Source of the DNA: CAIWHR01 sp963709525 | Lineage (GTDB): Bacteria; Pseudomonadota; Gammaproteobacteria; Burkholderiales; Casimicrobiaceae | DNA: 64,000 nucleotides | Direction of reading: 5' to 3' | Assembly: GCA_963709525.1 (NCBI GenBank) | Contig: CAVPXB010000008.1 | Span: 124,001 to 188,000 of the forward strand | Part shown: piece after piece, positions 1-9,244 of the stretch | Layout: each line of letters starts with the position of its first letter | Position numbering within the stretch: the stretch's first letter is position 1 | Made by a program: the position numbers and the translations under genes | The notes under the pieces: model-generated | What the model saw: the letters and a program-made list of their open reading frames with translations, nothing else | What the model was told of the DNA's origin: nothing | Database searches by the model: none

Positions 1-1144
1 CGACGCGGAACGCCGCCCACTCGGAGAGGATCTGCGAGAGGCCCTTCTGCTGCGGGCGGCCGTCGAGACCCAGCAGCGTGCAGTTGACCGAGAAGCCGGA
101 CTCGAGGCTGGTGTGCGCGAACAGCATCGCCATCATCTCGTCGGCATCGACCTTGCTGGTACGCGGCTCCAGCACCAGGCGAATCGCTGCCTTCTGCCCG
201 GACTCGTCGCTCGCCCGCTCCAGCACATTCAGCACCACCTGCTTCAGGTTCAACTGCTGCTGCGAGGGCATCTTCTTGCCGGACGGCGGCTGCGGATTCG
301 ACAGCGCGTCGAGTTCTTCCAGCACACGCCTGGTCGACACCTGATACGGGAACTCGTAGACGACGATCTGCCACTGCCCGCGCGCGAGTTCCTCGATGCG
401 CCAGCGCGCCCGGGCGCGCAGGATGCCGCGTCCGGTGCGATACGCTGCGGCGATTTCCTCGCGCGACGAGATCACCTGTCCGCCGTCCGGAAAGTCCGGC
501 CCCGGCATCAATGCGTGCAGTTCCTCGAAGGTGACGCCCGGGTTGCCGACGGCGAGCGCCGCGGCCGCGGCGACTTCGCGCAGATTGTGCGGAGGGATGT
601 CGCAGGCCATGCCGACGGCGATGCCCATCGATCCGTTCAGCAGCACGAACGGCAGCCGCGCGGGCAGGCGCGCGGGCTCGGTCGTCGTGTTGTCGTAGTT
701 GGCGATCGAGTCGACGGTGCCCTGGTCGAGTTCGGACAGCAGCAGTTCGGAGATAGGCGCGAGCCGGGCTTCGGTGTAGCGGTAGGCCGCCGCCGGGTCG
801 CCGTCGCGCGAGCCGAAGTTGCCCTGGCCCTTGATCAGCGGGTAGCGCAGCGTGAAGTCCTGCGCCATCCGCACCAGCGTGTCGTAGACCGACGTGTCGC
901 CGTGCGGGTGCACCTTGCCCAGCACCTCGCCGACGATGCGCGCGCACTTGACGGGCTTGGCGTTGCCACCCAGACCAAGCTGCCGCATCGTGTACAGGAT
1001 GCGCCGCTGCACGGGCTTCTGCCCGTCCTCGACCTGCGGCAGCGCGCGATCGCGCACCACCGCCATCGCGTATTGCAGATAGGCGCCTTCCGCGTAGTCG
1101 TGGAGGACGAGCTCGTCGCGTTCGGCGGGATGGATCGCGCCCAT
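1..1144 (-). CDS. parC: DNA topoisomerase IV subunit A, ParC (3' part missing)
   Basis: This is the breakage-reunion subunit of topoisomerase IV, which decatenates daughter chromosomes together with ParE. About 381 N-terminal residues are present and the rest lies beyond the left edge. The active-site tyrosine is Tyr123 in the RYTE motif, preceded by the family stretch GQGNFGSRDGDPAAAY. The quinolone-determining region reads HPHGDTSVYD, so Thr84 occupies the place of Ser80 of E. coli ParC. The ATG lies one base after the parE stop, so the two genes form a parE-parC transcription unit. The region resembles GyrA, but the pairing with a short ParE-type B subunit supports ParC. Confidence 0.95.
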   Translation of the reverse strand, partial: MGAIHPAERDELVLHDYAEGAYLQYAMAVVRDRALPQVEDGQKPVQRRILYTMRQLGLGGNAKPVKCARIVGEVLGKVHPHGDTSVYDTLVRMAQDFTLRYPLIKGQGNFGSRDGDPAAAYRYTEARLAPISELLLSELDQGTVDSIANYDNTTTEPARLPARLPFVLLNGSMGIAVGMACDIPPHNLREVAAAAALAVGNPGVTFEELHALMPGPDFPDGGQVISSREEIAAAYRTGRGILRARARWRIEELARGQWQIVVYEFPYQVSTRRVLEELDALSNPQPPSGKKMPSQQQLNLKQVVLNVLERASDESGQKAAIRLVLEPRTSKVDADEMMAMLFAHTSLESGFSVNCTLLGLDGRPQQKGLSQILSEWAAFRV

Positions 1145-1145
1145 G

Positions 1146-3116
1146 TCAGAGATCCTCGATTTCGTTGCCGCGCAGTTCCATCCACTCGCGGCGTGCGCCG
1201 GACCTGGCCTTGGCCATCAGCAGGTTGAAGCGCTCGATCGCCGCGGGGCGGTCGACTTCATCGAGCGTCACGCGCAGAAGGCGCCGCGTGTCGGGGTTGA
1301 GCGTGGTCTCCCACAGTTCGGGCGGATCCATCTCACCCAGGCCCTTGAAACGGCCGACCTTCCAGCTGGTGTAGCCTTCCTTTTTCAACCGGTCCTCCCA
1401 CGACGTGAGTTCGTTGCGGTCCATCGCGTAGAGCTTCTTTGCCGCACGTTTCCTGCCCGCGCTGTCGACGTCGATGCGGTACAGCGGCGGGCAGGCCACA
1501 AAGACGTGGCCGCGCGCGATCAGCTGCGGAAAGTGGCGGAAGAAGAGGGTGAGCAGCAGCGTCTGGATGTGCTGGCCGTCGACGTCGGCGTCGGACATGA
1601 TCGCCACGGTGCCGTAGCGCAGCTTCGTCCAGTCGATGCTGTCCTCCTGCGTGTGCGGCGACACGCCGAGCGCGGTAGTGAGGTCGCGGATCTCCTCGTT
1701 CTCCAGCGCCTGCTGCGCGTCCTTCTCCCAGACGTTCATCCCCTTGCCGCGCAGAGGCAGGATCGCCTGCGTTTCCTTGTTGCGCGCCATCTTGGCGCTG
1801 CCGCCGGCGCTGTCGCCCTCGACCAGGAAGATCTCCGATTCGGCGGGATCGCTCGATTCGCAGTCGGCGAGCTTTCCGGGCAGCATCACCACGCTCGACG
1901 AGCGCTTGCGCTCCACGGTCTTCGCGGCGCGGGTGCGCGCCAGCGCCTGCCGGATCGCGAGTTCGGCGATCAGTTTGCCTTCGGCCACGTGCTGGTTGAG
2001 CCAGATCTCCAGCGGGTCCTTCACCATCCGATCGACCAGTCGCACGCCTTCGCGGCTGGTCAGCTTGTCCTTGGTCTGCGCCGCGAACTGCGGGTCGAGC
2101 ATCCGCACCGAAATGACGTAGCGCAGGTTGCGGCAGACGTCGTCGGGTTGCAGCTTGAGGCCCTTGGGCAGCAGGCTGTGATGGTCGATGAACGCCGTCA
2201 CGGCGGCGAACACCGCGCTGCGCAGGCCCGAGACGTGCGTGCCACCCAGGGCCGTGGGAATCAGGTTGACGAAGGCACGGCCGTCGCCCTTCGCGGTTTC
2301 GTACCAGCTGAACGCCCATTCGACGCCCTCGCCTTCGGCAAAGGTCTCGTCGCTTTCGCCGGCTTCGTTCTTGCCGGCGAACACCGGCACCAGCGAGACC
2401 TCACCCTCGGCAAGTTCGGCGAGGTAGCCGGCGAGGCCCGCCGCGTACTGCCACTGCTGCGTTTCCCGTCCGGTCGGCGTTTCGATGGTCAGCGTCACCA
2501 TGAGTCCGGGCAGCAGGACCGCCTTGGTGCGCAGCAGTTGCGCGAGATCCTGCTGCGATATCGTCGCCGAGTCGAAATACTTCGGGTCCGGCCAGATGCG
2601 CACCGAGGTGCCGGTGCCGGTGGCCTTGCCGTTGACCGAAAGCGGTTCCAGCACCTCGCCATCGGCGAAGACGATGCGGTGCGTCCTGCCCTGGCGCTTG
2701 ACCTCGCATTCGAGGCGCTGCGACAGCGCATTGGTCACCGACACGCCCACACCGTGCAGCCCGCCGGCATAGGTGTAGGCGCCGGCGCCGGAGGTCTTGT
2801 CGAACTTGCCGCCGCTGTAGAGCACGGTGAAGATTGCCTGAATGACGGGTATCTTCTCGACCGGGTGCGGCCCGACCGGAATCCCGCGCCCGTCGTCGGC
2901 GACGCTCACCGATTGGTCGGCGTGCATCGTCACCGCGAGCAGCGTCGCGTGACCGGCGATGGCTTCGTCGACCGCGTTGTCGATCGCTTCCTGGACGATG
3001 TGCAGCGGGGTGTCGGTGCGCGTGAACTGGCCGGGGCGCAGGCGAACGGGCTCGAGGCCCTTCAACACGCGGACCGAGGATTCGTCGTAGATGGAGCTCG
3101 TCTTGGAGATGGCCAT
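1146..3116 (-). CDS. parE: DNA topoisomerase IV subunit B, ParE
   Basis: This is the ATPase subunit of topoisomerase IV. The 656-residue length fits ParE and is too short for a GyrB with the proteobacterial insertion. The N-terminal GHKL ATPase domain shows the EAIDNAVDEA and DDGRGIPVG motifs at about residues 45-80. The TOPRIM domain carries EGDSAGGSAK at about residue 430 and the acidic SDADVDGQHI motif at about residue 510. The C-terminus has the family GLGEM element. The reading frame is intact. It lies upstream of parC in the same operon. Confidence 0.97.
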   Translation of the reverse strand: MAISKTSSIYDESSVRVLKGLEPVRLRPGQFTRTDTPLHIVQEAIDNAVDEAIAGHATLLAVTMHADQSVSVADDGRGIPVGPHPVEKIPVIQAIFTVLYSGGKFDKTSGAGAYTYAGGLHGVGVSVTNALSQRLECEVKRQGRTHRIVFADGEVLEPLSVNGKATGTGTSVRIWPDPKYFDSATISQQDLAQLLRTKAVLLPGLMVTLTIETPTGRETQQWQYAAGLAGYLAELAEGEVSLVPVFAGKNEAGESDETFAEGEGVEWAFSWYETAKGDGRAFVNLIPTALGGTHVSGLRSAVFAAVTAFIDHHSLLPKGLKLQPDDVCRNLRYVISVRMLDPQFAAQTKDKLTSREGVRLVDRMVKDPLEIWLNQHVAEGKLIAELAIRQALARTRAAKTVERKRSSSVVMLPGKLADCESSDPAESEIFLVEGDSAGGSAKMARNKETQAILPLRGKGMNVWEKDAQQALENEEIRDLTTALGVSPHTQEDSIDWTKLRYGTVAIMSDADVDGQHIQTLLLTLFFRHFPQLIARGHVFVACPPLYRIDVDSAGRKRAAKKLYAMDRNELTSWEDRLKKEGYTSWKVGRFKGLGEMDPPELWETTLNPDTRRLLRVTLDEVDRPAAIERFNLLMAKARSGARREWMELRGNEIEDL

Positions 3117-3129
3117 GCGTCAAGAGCGG

Positions 3130-3145
3130 CGGTTTGAGTAAACCG
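3130..3145. promoter_or_regulatory. Small inverted repeat upstream of parE
   Basis: A perfect 6-base stem (CGGTTT / AAACCG) with a GAGT loop starts 14 bases upstream of the parE ATG. It lies in the 5' leader or promoter region. It could be an operator or a leader hairpin. No -35/-10 pair was recognised with confidence. Confidence 0.3.
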
Positions 3146-3175
3146 GCCATTATCGCCGATCCCTGTGGATCTGAT

Positions 3176-3226
3176 GCGGGAGCGGCTTCAGCCGCGAATG
3201 GGTTCGGGCCTGAAGGCCCTCCTGCA
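3176..3226. repeat. REP-like inverted pair (REPIN type)
   Basis: Two palindromic units face each other: GCGGGAGCGGCTTCAGCCGC on one side and a diverged GGGCCTGAAGGCCCTCCTGC on the other. The same GGAGCG(G/C)CTTCAG(C/G)CGC core occurs at 15675 and 18896. The pair sits between the parE promoter and the end of modC, a typical intergenic place for REPs. No RAYT transposase is in the window. Confidence 0.65.
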
Positions 3227-3242
3227 AGACACCGCCGCGCGC

Positions 3243-4367
3243 CTACATCTTGCCGCTTCCCAGGGGCATCAGGTGGATGCCCTCCGCCAGCAGCGACACG
3301 CTCGCCTCGGCCCCGGGTTCGATGCCGTTGCGCTGCGCGACGTGCGTGGGCACGCTGAAATAGAGGTCGGTTTTTTCGCCGGCAACGGTGGACAGGGCGA
3401 TGGCCGTCATGTCGCCCATCCGCAGGCATCGCACGATCCGACCTTGCACCGGGTTTTCCTGTTCGCCGCGCGAGGGGCGATCGCGCCGGTGCAACAGGAT
3501 GCGCGCGGGCGGCAGGCTCCATGCGACGCGCGACCCGACGGCAAACTGCGGCGCGTACGTCGCTTCCAGCAATTGGTTCGACCAGCGAATCACCGTGAGT
3601 CCACGTTCCGACTCGTGGCCGACGACCTCCGCCTCGAAGATGTTCTTGAGCCCGACCAGCCGGGCGACCAGTGGCGAGGCTGGACGCGCGATCAGCTGCG
3701 AGGGTTCGCCCGCCTGCAATGTCGTGCCGCGATGCAGGATGCACATCCGGTCGGCGAGCGCCACGGCCTCGTCGAGCGCGTGGGTGACCAGGATGATCGG
3801 AAGCCTGAGTTCGCGGCGCAGCGTCGCCAGCTCCTCGTGCAGTTTCTCGCGCGTGATCTGGTCGACCGCGGAAAACGGCTCGTCGAGCAGCAGGACGCTG
3901 GGGTCGCGGGCCAGCGCCCGCGCGACGGCCACGCGCTGCTGCTGGCCGCCGGAAAGCTTCGCGGGTCGCCGGTCTTCGAGGCCGGCAAGGTTGGTGCGTT
4001 CCAGCAATGCGCCGGCGCGGGCGCGACGCTCGCGCGCGGGAACGTGCCCCATCGCCTGCATCACGTTGTCGATCGCCGACAGATGCGGGAACAGCGCGTA
4101 GTGCTGGAACACGAAGCCGGTCGAGCGCTCGCGCGATGACAGCGCCAGGCCACGCATGCTGTCGAGCCAGGTCTGTCCGTTCACCGTGATCCTGCCCTCG
4201 CGCGGCGTATAGATGCCGGCGATGGCGCGCAGGATCGTCGATTTGCCGCTGCCCGACGGGCCGACCAGTGCCAACAACTCGCCGGCATGGCAATCCAGCG
4301 CGACGTCGAGCGCAATGGGCCGCTCCTGCCGCAGCCGGATGCGGATGCCGTCAGCGGGCGTGCGCAT
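3243..4367 (-). CDS. modC: Molybdate ABC transporter ATP-binding protein ModC
   Basis: This is the ATPase of the molybdate importer. It has a Walker A GPSGSGKST near residue 38, the LSGGQQQRVAVARAL signature, a Walker B LLLDEPFSAVD and the H-loop VTHALDEA. The C-terminal part contains a TOBE-like molybdate-binding region. The start is taken as the ATG at 4367, which overlaps the end of modB by 17 bases. A TTG at 4415 would add 16 residues but is less likely. It is the last gene of the modABC order. The product feeds molybdenum cofactor enzymes, of which two sets (IorAB and ArrA) are in this window. Confidence 0.88.
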   Translation of the reverse strand: MRTPADGIRIRLRQERPIALDVALDCHAGELLALVGPSGSGKSTILRAIAGIYTPREGRITVNGQTWLDSMRGLALSSRERSTGFVFQHYALFPHLSAIDNVMQAMGHVPARERRARAGALLERTNLAGLEDRRPAKLSGGQQQRVAVARALARDPSVLLLDEPFSAVDQITREKLHEELATLRRELRLPIILVTHALDEAVALADRMCILHRGTTLQAGEPSQLIARPASPLVARLVGLKNIFEAEVVGHESERGLTVIRWSNQLLEATYAPQFAVGSRVAWSLPPARILLHRRDRPSRGEQENPVQGRIVRCLRMGDMTAIALSTVAGEKTDLYFSVPTHVAQRNGIEPGAEASVSLLAEGIHLMPLGSGKM

Positions 4368-5028
4368 GACGGCGGCGATGGCGCGCGGCGGCAACGTAGG
4401 TGGTGCCGATGGCAACGATGGAAAAGACCAGCAGCAGCAGCGACATGAGTCCTGCGCCCGCCATGTCGAAGCCCTGGACCCGATCGTAGATGGCGATGGC
4501 GATGGTCTTGGTCTCGCCGGGGATGCTGCCGCCCACCATCAGCACGACTCCGAACTCGCCCAGCGTATGCGCGAAGGTCAGCACTCCCGCGGTGAGAAGT
4601 CCCGACCCGATCAGCGGCAGCTCGATGCGCCAAAGGCTCTGCGCGCTGGAAAGGCCGCAGCAGGCGGCGGCGTTCAGCACGTCGTCGGGGATCGACTCGA
4701 AGGCCCGTTGCAGCGGCTGGATGGCGAAGGGAAGATTGAAGATCACCGAGGCGACGACCAGGCCGTCGAAGGTGAACACCAGCGCGTGCCCGGTCAGCTG
4801 CTCGTACCACTGGCCGGGCAGCGAATCGCCACCCAGCGCCACCAGCAGGTAGTAGCCCAGCACCGTGGGCGGCAGTACCAGCGGCAGCGCGAACGCAGCC
4901 TCGACGAACGACTTGCCGACGAAATCGCGCGTGGCAAGAAACCGGGCGATCAGCACGCCCGCCGGCAGCAGGATCGCCACCGTCAGCAGGGCGAGCTGCA
5001 TCGACAACAGCAGCGCGGCGGTGTCCAT
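4351..5028 (-). CDS. modB: Molybdate ABC transporter permease ModB
   Basis: This is the inner-membrane permease of the molybdate importer, about 225 residues. Several hydrophobic segments are visible (for example LLLSMQLALLTVAILLPAGV). The cytoplasmic EAA-type loop is seen around IPDDVLNAAACCGLSSAQ, and the FAHTLGEFGVVLMVGG segment is typical of ModB. The ATG at 5028 lies four bases after the modA stop, and the gene overlaps modC at its 3' end. This tight spacing indicates one mRNA. Confidence 0.9.
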   Translation of the reverse strand: MDTAALLLSMQLALLTVAILLPAGVLIARFLATRDFVGKSFVEAAFALPLVLPPTVLGYYLLVALGGDSLPGQWYEQLTGHALVFTFDGLVVASVIFNLPFAIQPLQRAFESIPDDVLNAAACCGLSSAQSLWRIELPLIGSGLLTAGVLTFAHTLGEFGVVLMVGGSIPGETKTIAIAIYDRVQGFDMAGAGLMSLLLLVFSIVAIGTTYVAAARHRRRHAHAR

Positions 5029-5032
5029 CGCG

Positions 5033-5836
5033 TCAGTCTCCGGGAGTCGCGAACCCATAGCGCTTGAGCACCGCGCGCGATCCGGGTTGCTGCAGGTATT
5101 CGTAGAACGCGCGCGCCGCGGCGCCGGCGTGGAGTGTCAACGCCATCCTCTGCAGCAGCGGGCGATGCATGTGTTCGGGGATCGCGACGTGCGCAGCATC
5201 GCCCAGCGCGCCGGAGGCAAGCGCCAGCGACAGCGCGACGAGACCGCCCTGGGCCGAGCCCGAAGTCGCGAACTGCGCCGCCTGGGACACGTTTTCGCCC
5301 AGGACCAGGCGGCTTTGAACCACGTCCCAGGCGCCGGCGGTGATCAGGGCCTCGCGCGCCGCGCGGCCATAGGGTGCGTGCTCGGGGTTGGCGATGGCGA
5401 AACGCTTCAATCGCCCGTCGCGCGCCGCCAACGCGATGTCCTGCAACGTGCCATCGAGCCGCAACGGCGAGCCTCTGGGCAAGACCAGCGCCAGGCGGCC
5501 GGTGGCATAGGGCACGCCGGCGTCGGGCAGCTTGCCTTCCCGTGCGAGCGCGAGCACGTAGCCCTCGTCGGCCGACAGGAAGATCTCGAACGGCGCCCCT
5601 TCGGCGATCTGGCGCCGAAAATTGCCGGACGAGCCGTAGACGATTCGCGCGGTCTGGCCCGTCGTTTGCTGATACCGCGCAGCGAGTTCGTCGAGTGCGA
5701 AGCGCAGATCCGAGGCGGCGGCGATGAGCGGCCCGGGTCCGGCAGGTGCCGTGTTCGTCTGCGCGATGGCACGGCCGGTGAGCGACATCGCGACCGCCAG
5801 CATGAAGAGTAGGAGCGCGGCGACACGCGTCGTCAT
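5033..5836 (-). CDS. modA: Molybdate-binding periplasmic protein ModA
   Basis: This is the solute receptor of the modABC importer. An N-terminal signal peptide (MTTRVAALLLFMLAVAMSLT...) ends near AIAQ. The mature protein begins with the LIAAASDLRFALDELAARY block typical of ModA, followed by YGSSGNFRRQIAEGAPFEIF and DEGYV. Both place it in the type 2 binding-protein fold for molybdate or tungstate. The start at 5836 puts the signal peptide directly at the N-terminus; an upstream start at 5887 would add a charged stretch and is less likely. It is the first gene of the operon. Confidence 0.9.
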   Translation of the reverse strand: MTTRVAALLLFMLAVAMSLTGRAIAQTNTAPAGPGPLIAAASDLRFALDELAARYQQTTGQTARIVYGSSGNFRRQIAEGAPFEIFLSADEGYVLALAREGKLPDAGVPYATGRLALVLPRGSPLRLDGTLQDIALAARDGRLKRFAIANPEHAPYGRAAREALITAGAWDVVQSRLVLGENVSQAAQFATSGSAQGGLVALSLALASGALGDAAHVAIPEHMHRPLLQRMALTLHAGAAARAFYEYLQQPGSRAVLKRYGFATPGD

Positions 5837-6199
5837 CCGGCCGATGTGCGAATCAGGACTGCGAGCGCGGGAGGACGCGGAACTCATCGAGTGGAGCCGG
5901 GCGCAAAGGGCCAGCGATTGTGGGACCGAAGCGAAGGGTAGCGCAACTCTTCCCGGCGCGTCGCGTTCGATTGAATCCGCGGCGCGCGGACGCCCACTGG
6001 CAGGGCACCGATTTGCAGGAATTCATGATCGCCCCGGTGGGCGCACCCAACTCCGGCAATCCAGGCACAGGAACCGATACCGGGCAGCCAGCGCAACAAG
6101 GCACCGGTCGAGGCGCCGGGGCAAATTGCAATGCCCGGCGCACATCCGTCCTTTCGGCCTGTTTCGCCGCCCTATTGATCCGGCATGAATATGACTGAA

Positions 6200-6273
6200 C
6201 CGTTCGCCCTGAGCTTGTCGAAGGGCCGGCGCCGAGCCAATCGAAGGGGCTTCGACGGGCTCAGCCCGAACGG
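6200..6273. repeat. Inverted pair of the TTCGCCCTGAGC / GCTCAGCCCGAA dispersed repeat
   Basis: One arm reads CCGTTCGCCCTGAGCTTGTC and the other is its imperfect complement ending GCTCAGCCCGAACGG, about 27 bases apart. Related copies form arrays at 18931-19186 and 41365-41514. The surrounding gene-free stretch 5837-6385, between modA and the DUF2892 gene, shows no other recognisable feature. Confidence 0.7.
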
Positions 6274-6385
6274 AAATTGATACATCACCGCCCCGGATTG
6301 ATAAGCGCGATCTTCCCCAGGATCACCCTCGAAGGCATCGACTCCGATTTCGCGACACCACGTCCGTCATGACGGGGCGGACGGC

Positions 6386-7282
6386 TCAACCCCGTGCCAG
6401 ATAGACTTTGATAAAGCTGCTCTTCAACGCCTCGCCCCTGGCCGGCAGCTGATCGCGGGTCGCTGCGGCAGCCAGCCCATTCAGCTCGTCCAGATTCTTC
6501 CGGATCGCCTGAATCTCGGCATCGTTCGACTCGGCTTCGACGACCTTCAGTTTCTCGCTGACCTGGGGATAGAGCGCGACGAGCTTGCCTGAATCTTTGG
6601 CGTTTGCGGCGTCCAGCATGGTTTCCATGACGTCGTGAAAATCGACCAGGGCGACCGACAGCATGGAGAATCCGTTGCGCTTGAACATCTCCTGAAACAC
6701 AGGACGCACCGCTTCGAGTCCGATGTGCGCTTGCTGGAGATCCCCGGTCCGCACCAGGTCGCTGACGCCGGCGATGATCCCGGCGACGCGCACCAGATCC
6801 GGACTCAACTGCTTGTCGCTCCTGAGTGCGTAGGGTTGATAGGCGGAATATTTCTGCTGGAACCGCTGGTACGCCGGCAACAGCGCTTCGTAATTGGCGA
6901 TCGACTTTTCGCGCTCGTGCCTGCCGGTCTGGAACAGCGTCTTCTTGTAGGGGTCGTTCATGGCGTTGAAGTCCTCCAGGAACAACTTGCGCGTGAAGGT
7001 GTAGCTGGCGTAGCTCCCGCCCGCCGCCAGCACGACCAGCAAGACCGCGGCGATGGCCGCTTTCGCTTTGCCTGGACTCTTTGCGCCTTTGTCGACGGCA
7101 CGGATGCCCAGGATCGAGTAGAAGGGACAGAAGCCGGTGGCTGCGGTGACGATAAGGATCGCGCCCACGACATAGGCCACGATCTGCCAGGTGCCCGCGA
7201 GCCAGAAAACGGCCAGCTCAATGGCAGCCACTGCAAGCAGGGCACGTAGAAGTCGATCCAGCGGTTTCACATTTTTCATCAT
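6386..7282 (-). CDS. DUF2892 (YgaP-like transmembrane) protein with a helical C-terminal domain
   Basis: The first 60 residues form the DUF2892 hairpin of two membrane helices, with the characteristic TGFCPFYSILGI stretch. A third hydrophobic segment follows at about residues 75-95 (AIAAVLLVVLAAGGSYASY). The remaining 200 residues are polar and helical and probably lie outside the cytoplasm. The function is unknown; DUF2892 units are often found in sulfur or redox loci. It stands alone, transcribed away from pgm's 3' side. No catalytic motif was recognised. Confidence 0.7.
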   Translation of the reverse strand: MMKNVKPLDRLLRALLAVAAIELAVFWLAGTWQIVAYVVGAILIVTAATGFCPFYSILGIRAVDKGAKSPGKAKAAIAAVLLVVLAAGGSYASYTFTRKLFLEDFNAMNDPYKKTLFQTGRHEREKSIANYEALLPAYQRFQQKYSAYQPYALRSDKQLSPDLVRVAGIIAGVSDLVRTGDLQQAHIGLEAVRPVFQEMFKRNGFSMLSVALVDFHDVMETMLDAANAKDSGKLVALYPQVSEKLKVVEAESNDAEIQAIRKNLDELNGLAAAATRDQLPARGEALKSSFIKVYLARG

Positions 7283-7503
7283 CGCCTTTCGGGCTTGGGT
7301 TGGAAGGGGTGAGGCGGCTTTCGGGCCGCGTGGCGAAGCTGCCGGCGCGTGATGCGCGGTGCCGTGTCGGAAACAATACCGGTGGCGGCAGATCGCCTTC
7401 GAGTCCGCCCGCTTCCTGCCTGACGGAGCGCCAACAAGGCCTGATTTGACGCCGGGGATGTAAGCGAAATGTTTCCTGCGGCGGCGATCTTGTAACAGAG
7501 CGC

Positions 7504-7532
7504 AACAAGTCGGGGAATCGTTACGACTTGTT
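7504..7532 (-). terminator. Candidate terminator hairpin downstream of pgm
   Basis: A perfect 9-base stem (AACAAGTCG / CGACTTGTT) with an 11-base loop lies about 33 bases after the pgm stop. There is no clear T-run, so it could equally be an operator for the DUF2892 gene that starts at 7282. Confidence 0.4.
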
Positions 7533-7564
7533 ACAGCACGAGCCCGATGTGCCGACGCTCTCGA

Positions 7565-9202
7565 TCAACCCGCCAGCGCGTCGCTGACGATGCGTTGCGC
7601 ATCGCGGACGATGGCCTGCAGGTGCTCGGCACTCGTGAAGCTCTCGGCGTAGAGCTTGTAGATGTCCTCGGTGCCCGAGGGTCGGGCCGCGAACCAGCCG
7701 TTGGCTGTCGTGACCTTGAGGCCGCCGATCAAGGCGTTGTTGCCTGGCGCGCGCGTGAGGCGGGCGAGAATCGGGTCGCCGGCGAGCGCCGTCGCCTTCA
7801 CCCGCTCGCCGGTCAACATCTTGAACGCGGCCTTTTGCGCCGGCGTCGCGGGCGCGTCGATGCGCACGTAGAACGGGGCGCCATACTTCGCGGCGAGATC
7901 CTGGTAGTGCCGCCCCGGATCCTTGCCGGTGACTGCGGCGATCTCGGCCGCCAGCAACGCCAGGACGATGCCGTCCTTGTCGGTGGTCCACGCCGAGCCG
8001 TCGCGCCGCAGGAACGAGGCCCCCGCGCTCTCTTCGCCCCCGAAGCAGATGCTCCCGTCCAGCAGTCCGGCGGAGAACCACTTGAAGCCGACCGGCACCT
8101 CGATGAAACGGCGGCCGAGGCCGGTGACGACGCGGTCGATCATCGCGGAGGAGACCAGCGTCTTCCCGACGGCTGCGTTTGCCGGCCACTGTGGCCGGTG
8201 GGTGAGCAGATAGTCGATCGCGACCGCAAGATAGTGGTTGGGATTCAGCAGCCCCACCGACGGCGTGACGATGCCGTGGCGGTCGGCGTCGGCATCGTTG
8301 CCCCACGCTATGTCGAAGCGGTCCTTCAGCGCCACCAGGCTCGCCATCGCATAGGGGCTCGAGCAGTCCATGCGGATCTTGCCGTCGTGATCCAGGGTCA
8401 TGAAACGGTACGTGGGATCGACTGCGGTGTTGACGACCTCGATGTCGAGCCCGTAGCGATCGGCGATGGGCCGCCAATAGGCGACTGCGGCGCCGCCGAG
8501 CGGGTCGACGCCGATCTTGAGGCCCGCCTTGCGAATCGCTTCCATGTCGATCACGCTGGCGAGATCGGCCACATACGCGTCGACGAAGTCCTCGGCCGTC
8601 GTGGTCGCTGCGGCCAGCGCTTGCGCGCACGACACACGCTTCACGTCGCGGTTGTCGTTGGCGAGCAAGGCGTTGGCGCGCTTTTCGATCCAGCCGGTGA
8701 TGTCGGTGTCGGCCGGACCGCCGTGCGGCGGGTTGTACTTGATGCCGCCATCCTGCGGCGGGTTGTGCGATGGCGTGATGACGATGCCGTCGGCGCGCGG
8801 AGCGGTGGGCGCGCGGTTCCAGACCAGGATCGCGCGCGAAATCACCGGCGTGGGGGTGTAGCCGTCGCCGCTCTGGATGCGCACCTCGACGCCGTTGCCG
8901 GCCAGCACCTCGAGCGCGTTCTTCTCGGCCGGTCCCGACAAGGCGTGGGTGTCCTTGCCGAGATAGAGCGGGCCGTGTATCCCCTGGTTGCGTCGATGCT
9001 CGCACACCGCCTGCGTGATGGCGAGGATGTGCGCCTCGTTGAAGCTGCCGGCGAAGGCACTGCCGCGATGGCCGCTGGTGCCGAAGGCCACCCGCTGTGT
9101 CGGCTGGCTCGCATCCGGTGTCTGCGTGTAGGCGCGCAGCAGCGCCCCGATGTCGGTGAGCACGTCGATCGGGGCCGGCTTGCCGGCGAGGGGGTGTGCC
9201 AT
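7565..9202 (-). CDS. pgm: Phosphoglucomutase (alpha-D-glucose phosphate-specific)
   Basis: It interconverts glucose 1-phosphate and glucose 6-phosphate, linking glycogen and sugar nucleotide synthesis to glycolysis. All four signature loops are present: the phosphoserine loop ITPSHNPP, the metal loop DADADRHG, the sugar-specificity loop GGEESAGASF and the phosphate-binding loop RPSGTEDIYK near the C-terminus. The length of 545 residues fits the E. coli Pgm type. The ATG at 9202 has an AAGGA seven bases upstream, which favours it over an in-frame TTG at 9223. The frame is intact. Confidence 0.95.
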   Translation of the reverse strand: MAHPLAGKPAPIDVLTDIGALLRAYTQTPDASQPTQRVAFGTSGHRGSAFAGSFNEAHILAITQAVCEHRRNQGIHGPLYLGKDTHALSGPAEKNALEVLAGNGVEVRIQSGDGYTPTPVISRAILVWNRAPTAPRADGIVITPSHNPPQDGGIKYNPPHGGPADTDITGWIEKRANALLANDNRDVKRVSCAQALAAATTTAEDFVDAYVADLASVIDMEAIRKAGLKIGVDPLGGAAVAYWRPIADRYGLDIEVVNTAVDPTYRFMTLDHDGKIRMDCSSPYAMASLVALKDRFDIAWGNDADADRHGIVTPSVGLLNPNHYLAVAIDYLLTHRPQWPANAAVGKTLVSSAMIDRVVTGLGRRFIEVPVGFKWFSAGLLDGSICFGGEESAGASFLRRDGSAWTTDKDGIVLALLAAEIAAVTGKDPGRHYQDLAAKYGAPFYVRIDAPATPAQKAAFKMLTGERVKATALAGDPILARLTRAPGNNALIGGLKVTTANGWFAARPSGTEDIYKLYAESFTSAEHLQAIVRDAQRIVSDALAG

Positions 9203-9244
9203 GGTCGCGTCCTTGGGAATCAAGAGTTGTCCGGAGAGTATGCC

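Noticed and set aside
1143..3137. Long plus-strand open frame opposite parE (664 residues)
   Set aside because: It is the complement of a fully conserved ParE. Its protein is Arg/His-rich without any family match, a common shadow in GC-rich DNA.
5837..6185. Molybdenum-cofactor riboswitch or ModE site upstream of modA
   Set aside because: No recognisable Moco RNA pattern or ModE-type inverted TATAT box was found by eye.
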